Part shown: positions 10,574 to 19,972 of the stretch, one piece after another
Layout of the letters: each line of letters begins with the position of its first letter
Numbering within the stretch: the stretch's first letter is position 1
Assembly (NCBI GenBank): GCA_024196135.1
Contig: JAMQCK010000051.1
Coordinates: forward strand, 59,824-123,823
Source: Pleurotus ostreatus/Saccharomyces cerevisiae fusant
Lineage: Eukaryota; Opisthokonta
Length of the DNA: 64,000 nt
Reading direction: 5' to 3'
Notes under the pieces: generated by a model
What the model was told of the DNA's origin: nothing
Databases searched by the model: none
Seen by the model: the letters and a program-made list of their open reading frames with translations, nothing else
Translations under genes and position numbers: made by a program

Positions 10574-11237
10574 ATGAAGCTCCCGCCGGCCATCGTGTTC
10601 TCCGTCGTCGCGGCTAGTACACTCAGTACACTCGCGATCCCGTTGGCGGATGTAGGATAACCGATCCCCTGCCTGTCTATTACCGTCTGATATTCCTGCA
10701 GCATCGTGAGCACGACGGACCGACCAACTATAGTTACTGGGGCGCAGAGAATGTGAGACGTCCGAGTCCTGCAACAAAGGTCGCGAGTCGCTGACGAAGA
10801 CTGTAATCGCAGAAACGCACTGAGGTCGTTGAGCGACGCGAAGAAGGGGCAATCAGCTATCCCACATGGAACAAGGAGGACGTGAGTTTGCCAGGCGCTG
10901 CAGGCTCGATAGGCCAGCGCCTGGCTAACTGGACTACGTAGAAACGCACTGTCGGCGCCCATTGGGCCGGTACAAGCTGGGCGCTTGATGAGGTAGGGTA
11001 GGCAAATTATGCCGGGCGCAAACGCGACGACGGTGCTTTGTTTGCTAAGGCAGCACAGAAGCGCGGCCTGAAGCGGAGCGATGACGGAAGCCTATTGTTG
11101 AAGCCCTGCGGCTGGGGCGTCGAGGATGTGAGTCTTGAGAAAAGTTCATGAAAAGAGCCGGATGTAACTGACATGATCGACTTCTGTAGAAACGTCGGGC
11201 TGGAGATTGCCCGCCTCAGTTGGCGTCGGATGAGTGA
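10574..11237 (+). CDS. Candidate Kex2-processed RiPP precursor F (five units)
   Basis: Six exons: 10574-10651, 10702-10752, 10813-10881, 10942-10992, 11059-11127 and 11190-11237, all phase 0. Exon 1 is a 26-residue signal exon (MKLPPAIVFSVVAASTLST, then LAIPLAD). The units are HREHDGPTNYSYWGAEN, KRTEVV...PTWNKED, KRTVGAHWAGTSWALDE, KRGLKR...CGWGVED and KRRAGDCPPQLASDE plus stop. Unit 4 has a second internal Lys-Arg. Units 2 and 3 differ from those of D at only a few residues. Each unit exon except the last ends in Glu-Asp, Asp-Glu or Glu-Asn directly before the GT donor. An ATG just upstream (10570) is followed at once by a stop and is not used. Confidence 0.8.
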
Positions 11238-11694
11238 GAGGTAAGTTATCTTGAAGAATTTCGCCAATCACCCTGCGAGCGCGTATGAGGGGCAGGCGTC
11301 GATACAATACACGAATTGTACAGGACGTACCTGACGAAGCTGTTGCTGTAGGCGGAACGAGGCCTCAAGGTGGTGCCGAGGTGACACGGCAGATGGGATC
11401 GCTCGTCGAAGACCGAGCCAGATGCGCTGCTGTTCGTCCATCACCTCCTCCCGCGCTTTCGGCAGATCCGCGAGATGGTACGGGTGCATCTCTGAAAGAA
11501 AGAATCCCACTGCTGCTGTATAGAATCCCGCCGCTGTAGAGTCGAGACGAACAACCTGAGCTTCTGACGCAGCTGTGAGCGCTTGACCTCGGTATAAATG
11601 CGGAGTGGGGAACGTACGTCGGAAGCAGCGACAAACTTCATCTCCTTCACCTTCCTAGCCTCAACCACCTCGACTCTTGACCGCCGGCCTCAAT
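11238..11694. other. Intergenic, precursor F to precursor G
   Basis: A TATA box (GGTATAAATG) at 11591-11600 precedes gene G by about 100 bp. A minus-strand open frame of about 80 codons (11268-11510) has no recognisable domain or supporting exon structure, so I do not call it. Confidence 0.5.
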
Positions 11695-12096
11695 ATGCAG
11701 CTCACTGCACCCATCCTCACCTCCATCGTCGCTCTCCTGACGCTCGCAGCGCCCGTGGTGGACGCAAGCCCTGTCGCGCTGCGAGCGAAGGTAGGCGAGC
11801 CAAGCCCTCCGCTCACTCGTGTCTGGATGGCGGGAAACGTGAGTGCATGTTCGCTCCTTCCAGCTCGGCGACGGGTCTTGGAAGCTTGTACTATGAGCTG
11901 ACCAATTGGGCAGACGCGCGATGAGGACAAGAGCGAGATATTCAGGCAGAAACGCGACGAGGATGAAAGCGGCATCTTCCGCAGGTGCTCATCTGAGGTG
12001 AGGGGTTGTTCTCTTTGGATGACCATGTTCCTCGTAACTTGACAACCTTCATAAAAGTGCGACGAAGACTCCTCCGACATTTTTCGCAGGTGCTAG
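11695..12096 (+). CDS. Candidate repeat precursor G with Asp/Glu-Ile-Phe-Arg-Cys repeats
   Basis: Exons 11695-11838, 11914-11997 and 12058-12096, phase 0, 88 residues. Exon 1 has a signal peptide (MQLTAPILTSIVALLTLAAP) and a linker ending VWMAGN before GTGAGT. Exons 2 and 3 hold three copies of one short repeat: RDEDKSEIFRQ, KRDEDESGIFRRC and CDEDSSDIFRRC, then a stop. A Lys-Arg separates the first two copies. The repeat is near-identical, unlike the varied units of A-F, and it is Cys-bearing. Position, signal exon and phase-0 splicing tie it to the family; it may give a different peptide class. Confidence 0.7.
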
Positions 12097-12408
12097 GTCG
12101 GGGATATATCAACAGTCATTGAGTTTGGATGGGACGTTCGCGAGCGTGAGGGGCAGTACGGGTCGTGCACAGAGGTATTCCTATGCACGCATGTGATATT
12201 CAGCATGGCGGGGTATAGATACAATAAGGGAAGTGTACTGGGACGAACTGCTGAGCGAGTGGAGAAGCCCCGCGATATCTAGCGAAGCATCATGCTTCAT
12301 CGTGTGCAAATGCCCCGATCCTCCCATCCCGGCGGGCCGTCGCGCGCTGGGCGTCCTCCATATAGAACAAGTCGCGAGGCGTGTCGCCGTATCTCTGTCG
12401 GGCAGACA
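12097..12408. other. 3' intergenic between convergent precursor G and mitofissin gene
   Basis: The two genes converge here. I see no additional feature. Confidence 0.4.
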
Positions 12409-12740
12409 TTATGTCCTCTTGAAGTACGGGCTGTTGACGACGGTCGCTTGCGCCATGTCGAACACGCTCTCCCCGACGGAGAGGTACTTCTCGAATATGG
12501 ATTGTGGGGTGCCCTCGGGGACCGTAGTAGGGTTTACACTGCGATAGTGAAAGTGATCGAGATTGTGAGGGCAGGGAAGACAACACGAGAAGGAATGCAA
12601 ACAAGACATCGTCAGTACAGTCTCTAAAGATGAAAAGATATAACGCACGTGAACCCGCTCGAGCGGCGGATGCCCGCGAGAACGGTCGAGAGGAGGACGG
12701 CGTCGACGCCGTAGTGCACGAGTTTTCCGAGCATTGCCAT
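12409..12740 (-). CDS. ATG44: Mitofissin (Atg44, formerly DUF1748 family)
   Basis: Two exons, 12740-12649 and 12538-12409, give 73 residues, the normal size for this family. Exon 1 starts MAMLGKLVHYGVDAVLLST and runs on through VLAGIRRSSGFT; exon 2 has the conserved SIFEKYLSVGESVFDMA and ends SSPYF-type (VNSPYFKRT). The family is known from yeast as a small mitochondrial intermembrane-space protein that drives membrane fission during mitophagy. The gene is easily missed because of its size and 110-bp intron. As a conserved core gene it probably marks the right border of the peptide cluster. Confidence 0.9.
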
Positions 12741-13951
12741 TCGTGTTGTAAGTGAGATTTACAGTGGGAGTGAGGAAAGAGGCCTGCACCGGCGATGGAC
12801 TCTTAAGTATAGAGGTAACGGCTGCGACGCTGGCGAGTCGTCGCGGCAGAGAACAAGGGTGCTGGGCCGCCGCTGGCGAACGCCTTCGGCAAGTCGGCGG
12901 TGACCGGCTTCCGGGCCGGACGGTCACGGTCACGCAAGCGGCGAACGCGGCGTCGACTTGAACTTGACCTCAACTTCATTTCTGTGGAACAGAGGCAAGA
13001 GCCTCCGTACCCTGATGCCAGACGATCATGATTACGACCTTCCTGACGGCGTCGAAGCTGCTTCCCTCATTGTACATGCTCCTTCGGCATGGCCAACGCA
13101 CCTTCTGACAGCGAGCACTTTCCTGCATCTTCGAAGCTGACCAGTCGTGGTGAGAAGGGTGAGATCCAACCATGCAATCTCTGCTGACTCGTAATCAGCC
13201 TGGTGTTATTTCTGACCTACTGTTGGATCTGTCTTTGGAGATTCCACAGATTTTACGAGCCGCTGGCAGAATACTAGTATACTACAGCCTGCTGCAATCG
13301 AACGTCGCAAGATATGGAGCGATTGATTTCTTAGACTGTGCTAGCGTATTTTGTCAAGCCGACGCAGGGATTCGTCGATACGGCTCTGCTACCTTCTCCA
13401 TGTACTTTCTTCACCTCCGCTATGTTCGCTCGACCAGCGCACGTTGTGGACCCACAACTGATCCTATCAGATCAATAGATGTCAACCGATGGCTATCACT
13501 GCAGACGACGACCATCATCGCGCAGTCCCACCCCAGAGCACGCGCATATCAGGACCAGAACGGTCACAAAAGACCCTGGAAGAACAGGCGAGTCCCCCTC
13601 GTGCTTGTTTCCGATACAGCCTGCGATAGGTCGCTTTTAATGCCAAGCTCAGCGTTCTTTCCCAGCCTCCCGCGAAAGAATGGGCGAAGTTCTGAATGCC
13701 CGCATCTGACTGTGCGATTGTTCAGCCCATGATGGGGGTCTTGTCAGCTCTCCCACCGTGTCGATGACCTATCCCAAGCGGGTCGCCGACGGCGCGCCAG
13801 GGCTGAGACAGGTGATGAACCTGACCGCCATGAGATTGCATTGCAGGGGTTGCCACGCCTGACCGTGCTTCTATCCGGCCCCCAGATCAGAACCTGGCGC
13901 TTAAAGAGACCCGCGTCGCACACACGGTTCTCCATCTCGCTCTCCCATCCG
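12741..13951. other. Intergenic, mitofissin to FMO (divergent)
   Basis: Divergent upstream regions of the two genes. A plus-strand open frame at 13172-13732 shows no domain and I do not call it. Nothing else is recognised. Confidence 0.45.
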
Positions 13952-16567
13952 ATGGCTTTCCAGTACCCGCCCACCGAGCTGCCCACCCTCCAGAGCCTCG
14001 GCGTCTCCAGCGCCCCCGCCGCGACCGACGTCGACGCGTCCGCGGTGTCGGAGAAGTGGCTCGCGTCGCTTTCAAAGGCGCTGGACGCCCGCGACGCGGC
14101 TGGCGCGGCGAGCCTCTTCGTCCCCGGCGCATACTGGCGCGATCTTCTCGCCTTCACCTGGGACATCCGCACCTTCCGCGGGCCCGACAAGATCAAGACG
14201 TTCCTCGCGGACACGCTCGCGCAGGCGAAGCCCACCAAGATCGCCCTCACGCCGGGCACGGCTGCCGCGCAGGCGCCATTCCCCGACGTGCTCTGGGTGA
14301 TCGCGCTCTTCTCGCTCGAGACCTCGGCGGGCCCGACAACGGGCGTCCTGCGCCTGGTGCCCACGCAGGACGGCTCGTGGAAGGCGCACGGCGTCCTCAC
14401 CAGCCTCGAGGGCCTCGCGGGCAACCCTGAGCGCATCGGCCCCTTCCGCGAGAAGTCTGAGCAGCCCCCTTACCATGCCCAGCCGACCCTGGAGAGCGCT
14501 CAGCCAACGGTCGTGATCGTCGGTGGTGGGCACAGCGGCTTGAATGTCGCGGCGCGCCTGAAGGCACTCGGCGTCAACTCGCTCATCCTCGAGAAGAACT
14601 CGCGCGTGGGCGATAACTGGCGCGGGCGGTACGAGTCGCTCGTCTTGCACGATCCCGTCTGTGAGTGACGTGCTTCTTCTGCGCCGGATGGTTTCTGATC
14701 AGCGTGTCCTGCAGGGTACGACCACCTGCCATATCTCCCGTATGTGGTGTTCCTTGGAGCAGATGCGAGGCAAGCTTGCGGCTGACCCTTTGCTCTAGAT
14801 TCCCTCCCACGTGGCCTGTGCACACCCGTGCACCCAAGGTGGGTCATCCTTCTCGGTTTCATTCCCCTCAGAGATCCTCAATATACGCTTCTACCCCGTC
14901 CCACCCTCTATCCTTGCCTTTTCTCTCTTCTCCGCTATCGAACATGACCGGCTGATACCTTCCATAAGCTCGGCGACTGGCTCGAATCCTACGCGACCTC
15001 CCTCGACCTCGATGTCCTCACTAGCACGCCCGTCGTCCGCGCCACGCACGACGAGAAGACAGGCTCCTGGACCGTTGTCGCACGGCGAAGCTCTGACGGC
15101 AAGGAGCGCACCTTCAACGTCAAGCACGTCGTTCTCGCCGTCGGCCTCGGCGAGGGGTGGAGCAAGATCCCCGAATACAAGGGCTTGGTGAGCATGGCGG
15201 GCCATGGAAGCTGTCTTCTCTGTACTGATGCGATGACGATAGGATACGTTCGGTGGGAAAGCCTTGCACTCGTACAGCCACAAGTCGGCGGACGCGTACA
15301 AGGGGAAGAAGGTGCTCGTTGTTGGCGCATGCACGGCCGGTAGGTCTCGCTGGTCTTTCCCTTGAATGACAGTGCTGATAAGACTGCAGCCCACGACATC
15401 GCCGCGGAGTGCGTCAGGAAGGGCGTCGGTGCGTACATCGGCGTGTTAAGCAAGCGCTGGTGCTAATGTTGCTCGTATAGATGTGACGATGTACCAGCGC
15501 AGCCCGACGTATGTCATCACCGTCAAGACCGTCAAGGAGGCGTTCATGAAGGGTGCGCACGCCTTCACGATCCTGCTCGAGCCGCGATGCTGATACCGTA
15601 TCAGGCCTCTACGAGGAGGGCGGCCCTCCGACGGAGGTCGCAGACCTGCTCGGTGCTTCCTTCCCGTACCCGATGCAGGGCGAGCTCGGCGCGCGCTCCG
15701 TGCTGCACTTCGCGGACTTGGACAAGTGAGCGATCGTCGCTTCCAGCCTCGTAGTCGTATATTCTGACGCTGCATCAGGGACACCCTCGAGGGCCTCGCG
15801 AAGGTGGGCTTCCGCACGAACAAGGGCTACATGGACAAGGGTATCTTCTGGTCCTTGATCGAGGCAGGTGGCGGGTACTACATCGGTACGTCTTCTTCCT
15901 CATCATGAGTATGCTGCCTGGCTGAACACGCTACACTCAGACACCGGCGCCTGCAAGTACGTCATCGACGGCAGCATCAAGTTGAAGAGCGGCCCACCGG
16001 CGAAGCCGCTGCAGGGCGGCAGCAGCGTGAAGCTGACGCACTTCACGCGCGACGCGGCGGTCTTCGATGACGGGTCCGAGGTCAAGGCGGACGTGGTCAT
16101 CTTTGCGACGGGGTAAGGAGGGCTCGGCGAGTTTACAGGTCGAGTGCTAACGCGCGTATCATCCAGCTTGGGTACCGTCAAGGATGCCGTCCACCAGATT
16201 TGCGACTCGAAGACGGCGGAGAAGGTGAAGAAGGTCAGTGCTCCTGCTCGTCCATTGGATAGTGGTGACTGACCGGTGTCTTCAGATCTGGGCTCTTGAC
16301 AGTGAGGGCGAGATTAACGGCGTCTACCGCGACGGCGATGTGCCAGGACTGTATATCATGATGGGTGAGTTGCTGGTCTTTGCGCGAGATCTTGGGCTGA
16401 CGGGCTCTTTCAGGTAACCTGGCCATCTGCCGTTTGTACTCCAAGTATGTCGCGATGCGTGAGTTGTACCCATCAACTTGCGCTGCAGATTTGCTAAGCC
16501 TTGTGCAGAGATTGCCGCGAAGGAGACGGGTGCCTATGGTACGCCGTACAGGGTGGGCAAGGAGTAG
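13952..16567 (+). CDS. Flavin-containing monooxygenase with N-terminal SnoaL-like region
   Basis: A long first exon (to about 14659) is followed by several short introns. The first ~150 residues resemble a SnoaL/NTF2-like fold (KWLASLSKALDARDAAGAAS). Next come the FAD motif VVIVGGGHSGLNVAARL, the FMO signature region FGGKALHSYSHKS and the NADPH-site region KVLVVGACTAAHDIAAE. The C-terminus is GTPYRVGKE. Such basidiomycete FMOs are soluble oxygenases of unknown physiological substrate. FMOs occur in the ustiloxin cluster, so a tailoring role for the peptides to the left is possible but unproven; the intervening mitofissin gene argues for caution. The start was chosen at MAFQYPP; an ATG at 13841 is in frame upstream. 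Confidence 0.9.
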
Positions 16568-17063
16568 ACGTCCTACGACACATAATTCTTTGGCATGGCT
16601 TCACACATCGGTTACGAGGCTTACGTTCCTATTGCATCTGTACTTATACGACAATCACATATCGAGAATTATTGGCTTTGGAATCTGCCAGTCAGGAATG
16701 GGGTGCGTAGGAGCGGCCTCCTCGCCTTCGAGCGATCGCTTGCCGATGAGGGCCTCGATCAATCTTCTCCTGCCATTCGAGCGGCTCTTCCTCTTCTGCT
16801 TCCAGTCGAGCGGGCAACGCTCGTACAGTCGGCTCCTCCTGCTGTTGCTAAAAGGTGCGCTGAGTATGTAGTCGCGCAAACATTGTGATGACGGCAGTTT
16901 CCGTTTGATTTCGGCGAAGGCCAGTGGTCCATCATTTCAGATTTCGACGCGCTCCTTGATTCCAGCGCTGATACAGTCCTCGTCAGTCAACGAACACATC
17001 TTCGACCTGTACATGCCTCTATCCGGAACCCGAGGAACTCTTGACCCTGGACCTACGCTCAAG

Positions 17064-19772
17064 ATGGCGGAGGAGGGCATAGCGGGTACCGGGCGTCCGC
17101 GCTATGACGCGGAGCTATCTCCTGCCCTAACCGCGCGATCTGTGCGCGCCAGTGAGCAATTGCATGCGGAAGGTCTACTACGCCCAGGTTCTGCCAATGA
17201 TATATTGGAGACAACGAACGCCCCTAAGCTCGGGACCTCTGAAGCGGAAGAAATTGCGCGGACTTCAAATCGGCCGTCAGTGACCCCAGCTAACACTACG
17301 ATGACCGAAGCTGAGGGCGGCTCCAGGGTCTACGCTGACTTCGGTGCAAGCAGCGGTGGTCGTGTCACGCGTCGGCGGGGAAATGACCACGAGAAGGCAG
17401 GAGCGATGCACTTGTCGACCGAGCTCGATCACGCCGCGCGAGCGGACCAGCCCCGCTATACATCTAGCGCTGTCGACTACGAGAAGAAGTATGCCCCTGA
17501 TGAACATGGCGAAGAGCTCAGCTCTAACGCTCGAATCTGGAGCGTCTACAACGACGAGGCCCAGATCGCTGACACGGAACTCGTGAAGGGTCTGAATGGC
17601 ACACTCGACGTCCTCATGGTGTTTGTAAGTCGTCTTTCTATGGCCACTCACCATCTCATGACGCGCGATGAACAGGCAGGTCTTTTCTCGGCGGTCGTGA
17701 CGACCTTTGTTGCTCAGAGCTCGCAAGCTTTGAACCTGGACTATGCCCAGATGACAACGTCGTTACTATACGAGCTGACACGGCTACAACGTGCGATGGC
17801 TACAGGATCATCCATTAAGGACATTCCAGAGTTCCAGGCGGCATCCACCTTGAAGACCTACGCGTTGACGGACGTATGGGTGAATGGCTTGTGGCTTGTC
17901 AGCCTCACGCTTTCCCTATTGACCGCGCTGATCTCGGTACTCGCGAAGCAATGGATTCATGTAAGCATTCATGTCTTGGAAGACCCTTTCATCCCAAGCT
18001 TAGTAGTGGCTCAGCACTTCAACTCCATTACTGGGAGCACCCCGCGAGACCGGACCTACGTACGTCAATATCGTCTCAAAGCTTTTGGGCACTGGAAGGT
18101 CCCCGAGATCATAGGGCTCCTCCCAGCCTTGCTCAGTACCGCTCTGCTGCTGTTCTTCGCCGGGCTTGCTGTCTACGTCGCGCCTATGAATACCGCAATA
18201 TTGGCGGTCATCGTCTTCCTGTCCGCTGCCTCCTTTCTCGCGTATCTACTGACCATCATCCTGCCCGTATTCGTCCCGCATTGCGCTTACAAGACGCGCA
18301 CGTCCGACTACATCATCGTTCTCGCTCACGTCATGACAAACTATGTGTTCTACTACATCGTCCAAGTGATACGTCTGCCCTACGATGTCACGCGCTGGCA
18401 TATTCGACATCGCCATCGCCCGCGCGCCTCGAAGAGCTTCTGGACACCCTTCGCCACATTATGGGAATATAGTGCCCCTGCTATCCCTCCCCGCGTCAGC
18501 TCACGCGAACTGACCCACATCGAGACGCAAAGCCCATCCTTAGCCATAGAAGCATTGCTCTGGCTCTGCTCATCGCCTCTGAATGCATCTGCAGCCAACA
18601 TCTCTGTACAGGCGGCGTCCGCATTCCCCCGCGACTCGCTATCCGCTGTAAGGGGGTACTGGACTCTGCACTGGAAGGCATCAAATCGCCTGCGCACACT
18701 GAGCCAGACGATAGCCCCTACGCGCATTGCAGAACACGCAGACGCCGCCGAGCGGCTGGCGCGCACGATGATGCACGTTTCCGACGAGGACTGGTATATC
18801 CTGAAGTATCACATCTGGGAGCTGCGTCTTTGGGACAACCTGTACACAGCCCGCCACCAGATCGCTTCACCGCAAGCCGGCGCGATGCTTCGCCTCGCTT
18901 TGCTAGTGCGCCTCTGCTGCAAAACGATCACGCCAGCGGACCTCACAGCGCCGCAGCGTGCTGCTCGCGCCGTCGACTGGCCGATGTTCTACTCGCACGA
19001 CCTGAGGTTACATCCCGTCGTCTGGTGCCAACTCGACCGAGCGGTGCGGCTGTGTCTGCTGAGACTGGGAGATCGGCCACGGTGGTCGCAGTTCAGCGTC
19101 GATCCCCGATGGAGTCTCAGTATAGGCTATAGCTACGTCCTATCAGAGGACGAAGGCGAACCGTACGCACCACCGAACTGGAAGAAGGACCTATACGAGA
19201 ACACAGTGATCAGTCTGAGAAACTACGCGAAAGGCTGCAAGTGGAAAGAGGGGCGCGACAGACTAATCGGTAATTTGGAGAGGCTCAAGCGCTTACTCTC
19301 TCAGCATGCTGTGCAACTCGAAGATCATGTCGCACTCGGCACAAGCGACACACGGAGTGCAACTCGACAGGATGGGCACAATGACGTCGGGATGATGCTC
19401 ACGGAGCCGCCCGGTGTCGCCAGAGACGGAGGGATAGACCCCGAGGGTTCGGGCAAGACGCGTGGTAGTCTGCCTGGACTCGATGGGTCTGGCGTCTCTG
19501 AGGTGGCCGCCCCTGTGCCAGTGCAGAGCCAGATAGCTGCCGTAGCGAGCGACGAGCAACAGGACGACGCCGCTCTCGACATCGCCGACTCCACGAACCG
19601 CGCAGGCCTGCAACATCACGACGACCAAGATGACCACGTCGGTGGTAGCGCCGTTGTGGCGAGGGCAGGTGCTTCAGCTACTCCAATTGCTCCTGCCGCT
19701 TCCAGCGCAGCGCGCGGGCGTATCATCGACGACGCCGAAGGCTGGACCATGGACGTAGGGCAAGCGATATGA
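17064..19772 (+). CDS. DUF6535 membrane protein, copy 1
   Basis: After a disordered N-terminus comes YEKKYAPDEHGEELSSNARI-WSVYNDEAQIAD, the hallmark of the DUF6535 family expanded in agaricomycetes. The membrane segments include AGLFSAVVTTFVAQSSQAL, WVNGLWLVSLTLSLLTALIS, IIGLLPALLSTALLLFFAGL and ILAVIVFLSAASFLAYLLTI. Introns lie at about 17623-17674 and 17961-18013. The C-terminal half is helical, then low-complexity and acidic. The function is unknown. An ATG at 17013 is in frame and could also start the protein; I prefer 17064 for its AAGATGG context. A second copy lies at 50460-53309. Confidence 0.85.
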   Translation: MAEEGIAGTGRPRYDAELSPALTARSVRASEQLHAEGLLRPGSANDILETTNAPKLGTSEAEEIARTSNRPSVTPANTTMTEAEGGSRVYADFGASSGGRVTRRRGNDHEKAGAMHLSTELDHAARADQPRYTSSAVDYEKKYAPDEHGEELSSNARIWSVYNDEAQIADTELVKGLNGTLDVLMVFVSRLSMATHHLMTRDEQAGLFSAVVTTFVAQSSQALNLDYAQMTTSLLYELTRLQRAMATGSSIKDIPEFQAASTLKTYALTDVWVNGLWLVSLTLSLLTALISVLAKQWIHVSIHVLEDPFIPSLVVAQHFNSITGSTPRDRTYVRQYRLKAFGHWKVPEIIGLLPALLSTALLLFFAGLAVYVAPMNTAILAVIVFLSAASFLAYLLTIILPVFVPHCAYKTRTSDYIIVLAHVMTNYVFYYIVQVIRLPYDVTRWHIRHRHRPRASKSFWTPFATLWEYSAPAIPPRVSSRELTHIETQSPSLAIEALLWLCSSPLNASAANISVQAASAFPRDSLSAVRGYWTLHWKASNRLRTLSQTIAPTRIAEHADAAERLARTMMHVSDEDWYILKYHIWELRLWDNLYTARHQIASPQAGAMLRLALLVRLCCKTITPADLTAPQRAARAVDWPMFYSHDLRLHPVVWCQLDRAVRLCLLRLGDRPRWSQFSVDPRWSLSIGYSYVLSEDEGEPYAPPNWKKDLYENTVISLRNYAKGCKWKEGRDRLIGNLERLKRLLSQHAVQLEDHVALGTSDTRSATRQDGHNDVGMMLTEPPGVARDGGIDPEGSGKTRGSLPGLDGSGVSEVAAPVPVQSQIAAVASDEQQDDAALDIADSTNRAGLQHHDDQDDHVGGSAVVARAGASATPIAPAASSAARGRIIDDAEGWTMDVGQAI

Positions 19773-19972
19773 ACCTCATCACGGTTGACAAGCCGAGGGC
19801 CGACGCTAGCCGTAGAAAGTGATTATGGATTGTGTACGTGTTTGTGTAGCGCATCAAGGACGTGGAAATTATTGTTCTAGCGGAATATATTGTATCGGGA
19901 TTCCCCTGGGTATTGTAGCTGAGGACGGCGAAGATCCTGTCCGAATACGCGCGCGTATCGGTCAAAAATATC
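19773..19972. other. 3' intergenic between convergent genes
   Basis: A short AT-richer stretch with no coding signal. Confidence 0.4.

Noticed and set aside
11268..11668. Minus-strand frames between precursors F and G as a possible extra enzyme
   Set aside because: Two frames could be linked but no UstYa or other RiPP-enzyme motif appears, and the start is unclear.
13172..13732. 186-codon plus-strand frame upstream of the FMO
   Set aside because: No domain, signal or splice support; composition is unremarkable.
14072..14650. Long minus-strand open frame opposite the FMO exon
   Set aside because: GC-rich codon shadow of a well-supported plus-strand exon; composition is Arg-rich and has no domain.
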